NCBI GenBank assembly: GCA_039908285.1
Contig: JAMOBE010000051.1
Span: 1-25,844 of the forward strand
Reading direction: 5' to 3'
DNA: 25,844 nt
Source: JAMOBE01 sp039908285
GTDB taxonomy: Bacteria; Pseudomonadota; Alphaproteobacteria; Rhodospirillales; Rhodospirillaceae
The stretch's first letter is position 1. Every line of letters begins with the position of its first letter. The translations under genes and the position numbers were made by a program. Below, one piece after another: positions 8,743 to 17,238 of the stretch. Under the pieces are notes generated by a model. The model was not told the origin of the DNA, did not search any database, and saw only the letters and a list, made by a program, of their open reading frames with translations.

Positions 8743-11688
8743 ATGATGCAGAGAGATACTCCCGCCACGACCGACGCCCGTCCCGACGCAGGGGCGCTGC
8801 GACGGGGCGCCATCCGGGCGTTGCCCTGGCGGGCGCTGCCCTGGCTGGCACTGGTGGTGTCGCTTGCCATCACCATCGCCCTCTGGCACCACCAGATGCG
8901 CGCCCTCCGCATGCGGGCCGAGGCGACCTTCCAGCAGGAGGTGATCGAGACCGAGCAGACCGTCACCGAATGGATCCGGGATCACGAGAACCTGCTGCGG
9001 GCCGCCCGCGGGCAGCTTGACGCTGGGCGGGAGACCGGCCGGGCCGGGTGGGCGGCCTTCGTCTCCGCCGTCGACGTGCGCACCCGCTATCCCGGAGTCG
9101 ACGGCATCGGCTACGTTGCCGCCGTTTCCCACCACGACCGCGACGCGTTCGAGCAAGCGCAGAGGGAATCCCGGCCCGGCTTCGCCATCACCCCCGCCGG
9201 CGAGCGGACCGAGTATCTGGTCGCGACCTACCTGGAGCCCAATGGTTTCCTTACCCTTCCCACCGTCGGGCTGGACCTCGGCACCTGGCCGGCGCCACGG
9301 GCGGCGCTGGAGAAGGCACGCGACGGCGGCGAGATGACGGCGTCCGCCGGCATGATCCGGCCGGCCGATGACGGCACCGGCACCCGTTTCGCCGTGCTGT
9401 TCAGTCTGCCCCTGTACAAGGAAGGCGTGACGCCGTCCACCGCGACCGATCGCCGGGCGGCGCTGCGCGGCTGGGTGGTCGGCGGTCTCGACATCGCGGA
9501 GATGATGCGGTCCCTGCCGGCCGCCGAGGCCGGTCTCGACATGCGGCTCTTCGACGGCGAGGAGGCCCGGCACGATGCCCTCCTCCATGAGATCGGCCAT
9601 GAGACCAGTTCCGGCACCCCACCCGACGACGCCCGGTTCCACGCCACGCGGCGTCTTGCCGTCGGCGGCCGCGTCTGGAGCATGCATCTTTCGTCCACCG
9701 CGCGCTTCGAATCGCGTTTCCCGGCGGAGGGTGTCCACGGACTGCTGGCGGCCGGCAGCATCCTCGGTGGCCTCCTGTGGCTGACGGCGCGACTGCTTCT
9801 TGGCGGCCAGGCGCGGTCGATGGCCCTCGCCGAGGACGTGACGGCGGCGCTTAAAGAAAGCCGGGAACGCTACTACGACATCATCGCCAACACGCCCGAA
9901 GGCTACTGGCAGCTCGACCGCGAGGCCCGCACGGTGGCCGTCAACGACGCCCTGTGCCGCATGACCGGCTGGACCGCCGCCGAGATGATGGGCCGCCGGC
10001 CGGGCGAGTTCACCGACGACGAGGGGCGCCAGGTGTTCGCCGCCCAGCTCGCGATCCGGCGGGAACAGCCCCAGCGCCGCTATGAGGCCGTGCTCATCGC
10101 CAGGAACGGCGAACGTCGCCACGCCCGCTTCAGCGCTACGACCCTCTTCGACGGCGAGGGGGCGGTGGTCGGGTCCTACGCCCTGGTCTCCGACATCAGC
10201 GCCGAGACCCGGGCGCAGCAGGAACTGCTGGCCGCCCAGCAGCGGCTTCTCGACATCGTCGCCGCCATCCCGCTCGCCCTGGTTGTGAGCAGGCCCGACG
10301 GCCGCTTCGTCCACATCAATGCCCAGGCCGGGGCGCTGTTCGGCATCACCGTCGACGAGGCCCCCGGCCTCGTCGCCACCGAGTTCTACGTGGACCCGTC
10401 CGAGCGGCGGCACTTCGTCGAGGCGCTGTGGCGGGACGGTTCCGTCACCGGCTTCGAGGTGCGGCTGATAAGACGCGACGGGCCGAGGTGGTGGGGGCTC
10501 CTGTCCGCCCAGCTCTTCACCTACGAGGGTGAGGCGGCCATGCTGGTCAGCGTCGAGGACGTCACCGCCCGCAAGACCGCCGAGGCGGGGCTGCGGCTCG
10601 AGAAGGAGCGGGCGGAACAGTACCTCGCCATCGCCGGAACGATGATCGTGGCCCTCGACCGCAACGCCGTGGTGACGCTGATCAATGACCAGGGATGCCG
10701 GATCCTCGGCACCTCCCGGGATGACCTGATTGGCCGCGACTGGATTGCCACCGTCATTCCCCCCGAGAACCGGGACCAGGTTCGGCGCATCCACGCCGAA
10801 ATCATTTCCGGGCGCCAGGTTCCGGTGGACCAGATGACCAGCAACGAGATCGTGACCAGCAGTGGCGAGCGCCGCCTGATCGCCTGGCACAACACCTTCG
10901 TGCGCGGTCCCGATGAGTCCATCACCGGCTCCCTGAGTTCCGGCGAGGACATCACCGATCGTCGCCGGGCCGAGACCGAGCTGATCCGCTCCCATGCCGA
11001 GCTTGAGCAGTTCTCCTATGCGGTCTCCCACGACCTGCAGGAGCCCCTGCGCATGGTCATGAGCTATCTCCAGCTTCTCGGCCGGACCCTCGGCGACAGA
11101 CTGGACAGGGACTCCGCCGAGTATCTCGACTTCGCCGTCGAGGGCGCCCGGCGCATGCAGACGATGATCAGGGACCTGCTGGAGTATTCCCGCGTGCAGC
11201 GCACCGGGTCGCTGTTTCGGCCGGTGGACCTGGAGGTGGCCTGCCACCACGCCCTCGATAATCTCAAGGTCGTCGCCGAGGAGAGCGGCGCCCGGGTGGA
11301 CGTCGGGCCGCTCCCCACCGTTACCGGCGATGAAAGCCAGCTTTCCCGGCTGTTCCAGAATCTGATCGGCAACGCCATCAAGTACCGGGTGCAGGGGGTC
11401 AGCCCCTCCATCCGCATCGGCGCCCGGCGCGAGGATCGCTTCTGGGTGATCTCGGTCACCGACGACGGCATCGGCATCGATCCCCAGCACTTCGAGCGGA
11501 TCTTCCAGGTGTTCCAGCGTCTGCACGGACGGGAGGAATACGATGGCACCGGCATCGGTCTCGCCGTGTGCCGCAAGATCGTCGAGCGCCACTCGGGCCG
11601 CATCTGGCCGGAGTCATCGCCCGGAAAGGGCACCACCTTCCACGTCGCCCTGCCCGTCTCGGAGCGGGACGAAACGGAGAGCCCCTGA
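8743..11688 (+). CDS. Membrane sensor kinase CHASE-PAS-PAS-PAS-HisKA-HATPase (981 aa)
   Basis: A first transmembrane helix (about 31-48) leads into a periplasmic CHASE domain (about 80-260), seen in YPGVDGIGYVAAV, PAGERTEYLV, GLDLGTWPAPRAALE and ALRGWVVGGLDIAEMM. A second helix (about 333-354) follows, then three PAS domains (about 375-490, 500-615, 622-745). The kinase core has H763 in FSYAVSHDLQEPLRMV, the bacteriophytochrome-like type of HisKA, and the ATPase has N877, DDGIGID (907-913) and GTGIGL. CHASE domains bind small extracellular ligands; which one is not visible here. No receiver is attached. The start at 8743 has only a weak purine-rich site (GAGAAA) supplied by the end of repeat copy B. 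It may form a signalling pair with the hybrid kinase upstream. Confidence 0.9.
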   Translation: MMQRDTPATTDARPDAGALRRGAIRALPWRALPWLALVVSLAITIALWHHQMRALRMRAEATFQQEVIETEQTVTEWIRDHENLLRAARGQLDAGRETGRAGWAAFVSAVDVRTRYPGVDGIGYVAAVSHHDRDAFEQAQRESRPGFAITPAGERTEYLVATYLEPNGFLTLPTVGLDLGTWPAPRAALEKARDGGEMTASAGMIRPADDGTGTRFAVLFSLPLYKEGVTPSTATDRRAALRGWVVGGLDIAEMMRSLPAAEAGLDMRLFDGEEARHDALLHEIGHETSSGTPPDDARFHATRRLAVGGRVWSMHLSSTARFESRFPAEGVHGLLAAGSILGGLLWLTARLLLGGQARSMALAEDVTAALKESRERYYDIIANTPEGYWQLDREARTVAVNDALCRMTGWTAAEMMGRRPGEFTDDEGRQVFAAQLAIRREQPQRRYEAVLIARNGERRHARFSATTLFDGEGAVVGSYALVSDISAETRAQQELLAAQQRLLDIVAAIPLALVVSRPDGRFVHINAQAGALFGITVDEAPGLVATEFYVDPSERRHFVEALWRDGSVTGFEVRLIRRDGPRWWGLLSAQLFTYEGEAAMLVSVEDVTARKTAEAGLRLEKERAEQYLAIAGTMIVALDRNAVVTLINDQGCRILGTSRDDLIGRDWIATVIPPENRDQVRRIHAEIISGRQVPVDQMTSNEIVTSSGERRLIAWHNTFVRGPDESITGSLSSGEDITDRRRAETELIRSHAELEQFSYAVSHDLQEPLRMVMSYLQLLGRTLGDRLDRDSAEYLDFAVEGARRMQTMIRDLLEYSRVQRTGSLFRPVDLEVACHHALDNLKVVAEESGARVDVGPLPTVTGDESQLSRLFQNLIGNAIKYRVQGVSPSIRIGARREDRFWVISVTDDGIGIDPQHFERIFQVFQRLHGREEYDGTGIGLAVCRKIVERHSGRIWPESSPGKGTTFHVALPVSERDETESP

Positions 11689-11752
11689 GAGCGCGTGGAC
11701 TACTCCCCCTTGGCCTGTTGAAGGATGGCGGCGGCGTGGTAAAAGACCGGCC

Positions 11753-13903
11753 ATGACCAGTCCATCACGCGACGATGGGGAGCGCGAGAAACGGATCGAC
11801 CTCAGGGCCGATCCGGCGGACGCGCCACGCCACGGCGACGACCACCCCCCCCGCAGCCGGGCGAAGCACAAGGAACACGGGGAACACGGAGAGCGCAAGG
11901 AGCGCAAGGCCGGGTCCGGCCGCCGCCGTACCGATCACGGGAAATCCGGCCACGGGAAATCCGGCCACGGGAAACGCTCCTCGCTGGCGGTGCGCCTCCT
12001 TACGGCGGGACTCACCCTGGCCATCTGGGGGGGGATGGCCGTCGCCGGCGTGCTGGCCTGGTACGCCGCCGACCTGCCCGACGTGAACGGCGCCGCCCTC
12101 CAGCGCCGCCCCTCGGTGACGCTTCTGGCTGGCGACGGCGAGACCATCGCCGCCATCGGCGACGTCTACGGCGATCCGGTGACCCTCTCCAACCTGCCGC
12201 GCCATGTGCCGCAGGCCCTGATCGCCATCGAGGACCGGCGGTTCTACAGCCATTTCGGCATCGACGTCGTCGGCGTCGCCCGAGCCATGGTCGCCAACCT
12301 GCGCGCGCGGCGGGTAGTCCAGGGCGGCAGCACCCTGACCCAGCAGGTGGCCAAAAACCTGTTCCTGACCCCGGAGCGAAACTTCAAGCGCAAGGTGCAG
12401 GAACTGCTGCTGGCGCTGTGGCTCGAGCGCAAGTTCACCAAGGACCAGATCCTCAGCCTCTACCTGAACCGGGTCTACCTGGGCTCGGGCACCTATGGGG
12501 TGGAGGCCGCCTCCCGCCGCTATTTCGGCCATCCAGCCCGGGAGCTGACCCTGTACCAGGCGGCGATGCTGGCCGGCCTGCCCAAGGCACCGTCGCGCTA
12601 CAATCCGGCCATCGACCCCCAGGCCGCCGACCGCCGGGCTCGTCAGGTGCTGGACGCCATGGTGGAGGCCGGGGCCATCGACGCGGCGAAGGCCAGGACG
12701 GTGCAGGCCACCGCGGCCACCGCAACCGCCGCCGCCCAGGTGCCCACCGGACGCTACTTCGCCGACTGGGTCATGGAGCAGGTGCCGGGCTTCATCGGCC
12801 AGATCGACCGCGACCTGGTGGTGGTGACCACACTCGATCGAAAGATGCAGATTAGCGCTGAGAACGCGGTCGAGGCGACTCTGGCCGGCCCCGGCGTCAA
12901 GGCCCGGGTGAGCCAGGGTGCCGCCGTGGTGATGACCCCCGATGGGGCGGTGCGCGCCATGGTCGGCGGGCGCGAGTACGGCGACAGCCAGTTCAATCGC
13001 GCGACCCAGGCCCAGCGCCAGCCGGGCTCCTCGTTCAAGCCGTTCGTGTACCTGGCGGGGCTGGAGGGCGGCCTGGCCCCCGACTCGATAATGACCGACG
13101 GGCCGGTGACCATCGGCCGCTGGAGCCCGAAGAACTACAATCATCGCTACGAAGGCCCGGTCACCCTGGCCCACGCCCTGGCCCATTCCACCAACACCGT
13201 GGCGGTACGGGTGGCGGAGCGGGCCGGCTTCCGCAGGGTGGCGGAGGTGGCGGAGCGTCTTGGCCTGCGGATGCCGGCCAAACCCGACGCCTCCATCGCC
13301 CTCGGCACCAGCGAGGTGACCCTGCTGGACCTGACCGCGGCCTATGCGGCCTTCGCCAGCGGCGGCTATGGCGCGTTCCCATTCGGCATCCTGGAGATCC
13401 GCGAGCGCGGCGGCGCGGTACTCTACCGCCGCTCCGGCGCCGGACCGGGCCGCGTCGTCACACCCGGACACGTCGGCGCCATGAACCGGCTGATGGCCGG
13501 CGTCATCACCGGGGGCACCGGGCGCAAGGCGGCGCTCGATCGCCCCGCCGCCGGCAAGACCGGCACCACCCAGGACTTCCACGATGCCTGGTTCATGGGC
13601 TTCACCGCCAACTACGTGACGGGCGTGTGGCTCGGCAACGACGACAACGCGGCCATGAAGGACGTCACCGGCGGCTCCCTTCCCGCCGTGCTGTGGCACG
13701 ACATCATGCTGGCCGCCCACCACGGCCTGCCCGCCCACCCGCTGCCCGAGACCGGAACCGCCCCCGTCACCGCCATGACGGTCTCCGCCCCCGTGGACGA
13801 GCTTCCCCTGGCCGGCGCCGGTGGTGGTGGTGGCGGTGGCGGGAGCGGCGACGACGAGCCCGGCCTCCTCGACCGTCTCATCGGCCAGATGTTCGGGAAT
13901 TAG
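11753..13903 (+). CDS. Class A penicillin-binding protein (transglycosylase-transpeptidase), 716 aa
   Basis: This bifunctional enzyme polymerises and cross-links peptidoglycan at the outer face of the inner membrane. Residues 1-75 are a highly charged cytoplasmic tail with HGKSG repeats. The membrane anchor is about 78-104. The GT51 glycosyltransferase (about 125-310) has EDRRFYSHFG with catalytic E160, GGSTLTQQVAKNLF, and LERKFTKDQILSLYLNRVYLG split over 225-244. The transpeptidase (about 385-655) has SSFK (S426/K429), STN (479-481) and KTGTT (602-606). A Gly-run tail closes the protein. There is no room for an OB domain between GT and TP, so it is a compact PBP1A-family member, not the longer MrcA type. 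The ribosome-binding site is weak. An FzlA-like gene follows 48 bp downstream. Confidence 0.95.
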   Translation: MTSPSRDDGEREKRIDLRADPADAPRHGDDHPPRSRAKHKEHGEHGERKERKAGSGRRRTDHGKSGHGKSGHGKRSSLAVRLLTAGLTLAIWGGMAVAGVLAWYAADLPDVNGAALQRRPSVTLLAGDGETIAAIGDVYGDPVTLSNLPRHVPQALIAIEDRRFYSHFGIDVVGVARAMVANLRARRVVQGGSTLTQQVAKNLFLTPERNFKRKVQELLLALWLERKFTKDQILSLYLNRVYLGSGTYGVEAASRRYFGHPARELTLYQAAMLAGLPKAPSRYNPAIDPQAADRRARQVLDAMVEAGAIDAAKARTVQATAATATAAAQVPTGRYFADWVMEQVPGFIGQIDRDLVVVTTLDRKMQISAENAVEATLAGPGVKARVSQGAAVVMTPDGAVRAMVGGREYGDSQFNRATQAQRQPGSSFKPFVYLAGLEGGLAPDSIMTDGPVTIGRWSPKNYNHRYEGPVTLAHALAHSTNTVAVRVAERAGFRRVAEVAERLGLRMPAKPDASIALGTSEVTLLDLTAAYAAFASGGYGAFPFGILEIRERGGAVLYRRSGAGPGRVVTPGHVGAMNRLMAGVITGGTGRKAALDRPAAGKTGTTQDFHDAWFMGFTANYVTGVWLGNDDNAAMKDVTGGSLPAVLWHDIMLAAHHGLPAHPLPETGTAPVTAMTVSAPVDELPLAGAGGGGGGGGSGDDEPGLLDRLIGQMFGN
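11936..11974 (+). repeat. 15-bp tandem repeat inside the PBP gene
   Basis: The unit CACGGGAAATCCGGC occurs at 11936-11950 and 11951-11965, with a partial third at 11966-11974. It encodes HGKSG-HGKSG-HGK in the cytoplasmic tail. The two full units are identical at DNA level, which points to recent slippage; copy number may vary between strains. Confidence 0.85.
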
Positions 13904-13951
13904 GTCTCTCTCCTCTTTATTCGTCGCACCATCATGGGCTAAACAGGGGGA

Positions 13952-14620
13952 ATGCGAACCCTTTACCACGTCTGGCTCTCTCCACAGTGCCGCAAGGTCA
14001 GGATCATCCTTGCCGAGAAGCGCGTCCCCTTCGATCTGGTCATCGAGCGGGTATGGGACCGGCGTGGCGAGTTTCTCGCCATCAACCCGTCGGGCGAGGT
14101 GCCGGTGCTGGTGGATGACGACGGCACCGCCGTCTCCGATTCGAGCGCCATCTGCGAGTACCTCGAGGAACTGCACCCCGATCCGCCGCTTCTCGGGCCA
14201 ACCCCGGCGCTGCGGGCCGAGACCCGGCGGCTGGTGGCCTGGTTCGACTGCAAGTTCAACCGCGAAGTCACCCAGAACCTGGTGGGAGAGAAGATCGGCA
14301 AGCGCCTTACCGGCGTCGGCGAGCCCGACTCCCGGGCCATCCGTGCCGGCCACGCCAACATCCACACCCACCTCGACTACGTGGAATGGTTGATCGACCG
14401 GCGGCGCTGGCTGGCGGGGGAGGCCTTCTCGATGGCCGATATCGCCGCGGCGGCGCACCTGTCGGCGCTCGACTACATCGGCGACGTGCCCTGGGAGGAT
14501 CACCCGGGGGCCAAGGACTGGTACGCCCGCATCAAGTCGCGGCCGAGCTTCCGCCCGATCCTGAAGGACCAGGTGCCGGGAGCGCCGCCGCCGCGCCACT
14601 ACGAAGACCTGGATTTCTGA
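13952..14620 (+). CDS. fzlA: GST-fold protein, probable FzlA (FtsZ-binding division protein), 222 aa
   Basis: The fold is that of glutathione S-transferases: an N-terminal thioredoxin-like half (MRTLYHVWLSPQCRKVRI, then NPSGEVPVLVDDDG and DSSAICEYLEELHP) and a helical C-terminal half (RRWLAGEAFSMADIAAAAHL, YIGDVPWEDHPGAKDWYARI, KSRPSFRPIL). The C-terminal tail DQVPGAPPPRHYEDLDF is, from memory, typical of the FzlA group of alphaproteobacteria. In Caulobacter, FzlA binds FtsZ filaments and governs constriction instead of acting as a detoxifying enzyme. Its position 48 bp after a peptidoglycan synthase fits a role in division. A run AGGGGGA just before the ATG is the likely ribosome-binding site, rather close. 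A plain GST cannot be excluded without alignment. The stop codon lies inside the left arm of repeat copy C. Confidence 0.75.
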   Translation: MRTLYHVWLSPQCRKVRIILAEKRVPFDLVIERVWDRRGEFLAINPSGEVPVLVDDDGTAVSDSSAICEYLEELHPDPPLLGPTPALRAETRRLVAWFDCKFNREVTQNLVGEKIGKRLTGVGEPDSRAIRAGHANIHTHLDYVEWLIDRRRWLAGEAFSMADIAAAAHLSALDYIGDVPWEDHPGAKDWYARIKSRPSFRPILKDQVPGAPPPRHYEDLDF

Positions 14621-14808
14621 GGGAGTGAAAATGCGTTGCCGTCATGCGCGTCAAAAGCCCTCTCCCCCCCCTTCAGGGGGGAGAGGGTTGGGTGAGGGGG
14701 GAGTGAAGCTCCCGAGATGGTGCCGCCTGCCCCACCCCCTCACCCCGGCCCTCTCCCCCTCGAGGGGGAGAGGGAGTCCTGGTTCCGAATACATTTTCAG
14801 GCTCTGAC
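14617..14808 (+). repeat. Palindromic repeat element, copy C
   Basis: The core (14653-14778) has the two hairpins and the linker seen in copies A and B. The outer arms CTGAGGGAGTGAAAATG (14617-14633) and CATTTTCAGGCTCTGAC (14792-14808) belong to the same arm type as copy B (GAAAATG...CATTTTC). The left arm contains the TGA stop of the fzlA-like gene, and the right arm ends exactly at the base before the next start codon. Confidence 0.85.
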
Positions 14809-15537
14809 ATGAGACTGGGGATCAAGCTGGTTCCGCCCGAGGCCCTGACGGCAGCCTTCGTCCGAGACCTGCCGGCCGGGGAGTTGCGGGATGAACTGTT
14901 CAAGGTGCTGGAGGGGGCCGACCCGGCCGGCATCCTGGTGCTGTTGCAGGGAGAGCACGGCCTCGACCTCTACCTGCCCGAGGCCCACGAGTTCGGCCGG
15001 CTGCGGGTGCTGGTCTGGCTCGAGACCCGGGGCCTGCAGATCGAGGGCGTCTCCCCCGACCCCATCCGCCGCCTGGCGGCGGTGCTGCGCACCGACGGAG
15101 CCGGGGCGGCTGATGTCGCCGACCGCCTGGCGCTGTCGCCCCGGGATGCGCGGCGACTGGCCGGCCTCGCCCGGGTCGCCGCCCGCGACATGCCGGAGTG
15201 GACCATGACGGCGGCCGCCATCGACGAGGCCATCGCCGACTTCGGTGCCGGCCGGCTCCTCGATCTGGCGCTGATCGTCTGGGCCGGCCGCAAGGCCGGA
15301 ACGGACCGCACCCCCCCCGCCGAAACCCAAGGCTGGATCCGCATCATCACCGCCGCCGCCGAGGCCGCCGCCAAGGCACCTCCCGCCGCCGCCGATCCCC
15401 CAGCCGCCATGAACGAAAGCGAGAGCGAGCCCCCTCCGGCTCCACGGGTCACCCTCGCCAGCCTGCTGGACGGTGACGATCCTGACGATGACGGCCGCCC
15501 TCCCACTCCCACTCGCAACCGCAAGGCAATAGGGTGA
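14809..15537 (+). CDS. Hypothetical protein resembling the C-terminal body of CCA-adding enzymes (242 aa)
   Basis: The exact function is not recognised. Residues about 22-150 (LPAGELRDELFKVLEGADP, ILVLLQGEHGLDLYLPEA, LRVLVWLE, DPIRRLAAVLRTDG, ADRLALSPRDARRLAGLA) follow the layout of the helical tRNA-binding part of bacterial CCA/poly(A) nucleotidyltransferases. The catalytic N-terminal half (nucleotidyltransferase domain with its Asp pair) is absent. The helical part continues to about residue 185, then a Pro/Ala/Asp-rich disordered tail follows to the end. The start codon directly abuts repeat copy C and has no good ribosome-binding site, so this may be the surviving 3' part of a gene cut by the element, or a stand-alone RNA-binding paralogue. 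The stop lies in the left arm of copy D. Confidence 0.6.
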   Translation: MRLGIKLVPPEALTAAFVRDLPAGELRDELFKVLEGADPAGILVLLQGEHGLDLYLPEAHEFGRLRVLVWLETRGLQIEGVSPDPIRRLAAVLRTDGAGAADVADRLALSPRDARRLAGLARVAARDMPEWTMTAAAIDEAIADFGAGRLLDLALIVWAGRKAGTDRTPPAETQGWIRIITAAAEAAAKAPPAAADPPAAMNESESEPPPAPRVTLASLLDGDDPDDDGRPPTPTRNRKAIG

Positions 15538-15616
15538 CCCTGTCAAAAGCCCTCTCCCCCCCTTCAGTGGGGAGGGGGAGTGAAGGTGGCGGCTTTCTCC
15601 TTCACCCGATATCCTT
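15523..15616. repeat. Palindromic repeat element, copy D (shortened), between convergent genes
   Basis: The arms AAGGCAATAGGGTGA (15523-15537) and TCACCCGATATCCTT (15602-15616) match at 12 of 15 and are of the copy A arm type. Only one hairpin remains (15550-15579), so the linker and one hairpin appear deleted. The TGA in the left arm is the stop of the upstream plus-strand gene, and the TCA in the right arm is the stop of the minus-strand alpha-glucosidase. Read on the minus strand the hairpin is followed by CTTTTGA and could terminate the glucosidase message. Confidence 0.75.
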
Positions 15617-17200
15617 TGCGAACACCCCTCCCCAGGGTGGAAGCCGGACGGTCCGTCCGTCCACCACGCCCGACAGGCCGGGGCCGTCCGGTCCGACCGG
15701 CTGAGCGGCGAACGGCAGGTCAAAGGACGCCGGCCGGTCCCCGAGATTGAACACGCAGACGAGGCGCTCACCACCACCCTGACGCTCGAAGGCCAGGATG
15801 GGCTCGGGCGCGTCGAGGAAGCGGATGTCCCCCTCCACCAGCGCCGGGTGCTCCCGCCGCCAGCGCAGGAACCGGCGGGTAAAGGCGAGGGGAGAGCGGG
15901 ACTCGGTATCCTGACGGTCGACGGCGAGGGGGCGGTGGGCCGGCTCCACCGGCAGCCAGGGCTCCACCGTGGAGAAGCCGGCGAAGGGCGCGTCGGCCAG
16001 CCACGGCATGGGCGTGCGACAGCCGTCGCGGCCCTTGTGTCGCGGCCAGAAGGTGATGCCCTCCGGATCCCGCAGGCGCTCCCGGGGCACCTCGGACTGG
16101 GGCAGGCCCAGTTCCTCTCCCTGATAGAGAAACGCCGTCCCCCGCAGCGCCGGCAGGAGGGCGAGCAGCAACATGATCAGGGCCGGGGACGGAGTCGCGC
16201 CGCCCCAGCGGGTGGCGACGCGGACCACGTCGTGGTTGCTGAAGGCCCAGGACGGCCAGGCGCCGCCAGCGGAGGCGGCCTCCATCTCCTCCACCGACCG
16301 GCGGATGTGGCCGGCGCTGAACGCCGGCGACAACAGGAGGAAGCTGTAGGCGGTATGCAGCCGGTCGGGACCGTCGGTGTAGTCGGCCATGGTTCGCACC
16401 GGCGTCTCGCTGGCGATCTCGGCCACGGTCATGGTGCCGGGATACTCGTCCAGCACTCCGCGCAGCCGGGCGATGAAGCCGAGGGTCTCCGGCCGCGTGC
16501 GGTTGTAGATCGGCCGCTGCAGGTGATACTCCTTGACCGGAGTCGGGTTGGGCCGGGGCGGGTTGTCCCGCAACTCGAGGTCGTGCATGTAGAAGTTGGC
16601 GACGTCGAGACGAAAGCCGTCCACCCCCCGATCCAGCCAGAACCGGGCCACGTCGAGGATGGCGTCCTGCACCTCCGGATTGTGCAGGTTGAGATCCGGC
16701 TGCTCTTTCAGGAAATTGTGCAGGTAGTACTGGCGCCGGCGGGGCTCCCACTGCCAGGCGACGCCGCCGAACACCGCCAGCCAGTTGTTGGGCGGCATGC
16801 CATCGGGCTTCGCCTCGGCCCACACGTACCAGTCGGCCCGGGGATTGTCGCGGCTCTCGCGGCTCTCGACGAACCACGGGTGCAGGTCGGAGGTATGGGA
16901 GTAGACCTGGTCGATCACCACCTTGAGCCCCAGCCCATGGGCGCGCTCCAGCAGCCGGTCAAAGTCGGCCAGGGTGCCGAAGCGGGGATCGACGTCGCGA
17001 TAGTCGGCGACGTCATAGCCAAAATCCTTCATCGGCGAGGTAAAGAACGGCGACAGCCAGATCCCCTCCACCCCGAGCCCCGCCACGTAGTCGAGCCTGG
17101 CGGTGATGCCCGGCAGATCGCCGATGCCGTCCCCATTGGAGTCGGCAAAACTCCAGGGATAGATCTGATAGAGAACCCCTCCCCGCCACCAGTCCCGCAT
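15602..17200 (-). CDS. Alpha-glucosidase / alpha-amylase family GH13 (532 aa)
   Basis: This retaining glycoside hydrolase is probably a cytoplasmic oligo-alpha-glucosidase (no signal peptide). It opens with WWRGGVLYQIYPWSFADSNGDGIGDLPG. The GH13 conserved regions are VVIDQVYSHTS (94-104), GFRLDVANF with nucleophile D199, TVAEIASE with acid/base E261, and FSNHDVVR with D324. QPDLNLHNPEVQDA (167-180) is typical of alpha-glucosidases and trehalulose-type enzymes. The length of about 530 and the small C-terminal beta domain fit the family. ATG 17200 is chosen because GGAGG lies seven bases upstream and MRDWW is the conserved opening. It stands alone, with a repeat cluster upstream and copy D at its end. 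The substrate (maltose, isomaltose, sucrose or trehalose) cannot be told from the motifs. Confidence 0.92.
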   Translation of the reverse strand: MRDWWRGGVLYQIYPWSFADSNGDGIGDLPGITARLDYVAGLGVEGIWLSPFFTSPMKDFGYDVADYRDVDPRFGTLADFDRLLERAHGLGLKVVIDQVYSHTSDLHPWFVESRESRDNPRADWYVWAEAKPDGMPPNNWLAVFGGVAWQWEPRRRQYYLHNFLKEQPDLNLHNPEVQDAILDVARFWLDRGVDGFRLDVANFYMHDLELRDNPPRPNPTPVKEYHLQRPIYNRTRPETLGFIARLRGVLDEYPGTMTVAEIASETPVRTMADYTDGPDRLHTAYSFLLLSPAFSAGHIRRSVEEMEAASAGGAWPSWAFSNHDVVRVATRWGGATPSPALIMLLLALLPALRGTAFLYQGEELGLPQSEVPRERLRDPEGITFWPRHKGRDGCRTPMPWLADAPFAGFSTVEPWLPVEPAHRPLAVDRQDTESRSPLAFTRRFLRWRREHPALVEGDIRFLDAPEPILAFERQGGGERLVCVFNLGDRPASFDLPFAAQPVGPDGPGLSGVVDGRTVRLPPWGGVFAKDIG

Positions 17201-17238
17201 CGCCAGCCTCCGCCGGAGTCGTCCTACACCCAAAAACC

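Noticed and set aside
8544..8760. Target-site duplication around copy B (TGATG on both sides)
   Set aside because: Only five bases match, with uneven spacing to the arms, so chance is a sufficient explanation.
8728..11592. Long minus-strand frame opposite the CHASE kinase
   Set aside because: Same effect; the plus strand encodes clear CHASE, PAS and kinase motifs.
11765..14599. Long minus-strand frame spanning the PBP and the fzlA-like gene
   Set aside because: It crosses two well-supported plus-strand genes and has a His/Gly/Val-rich composition typical of antisense translation.
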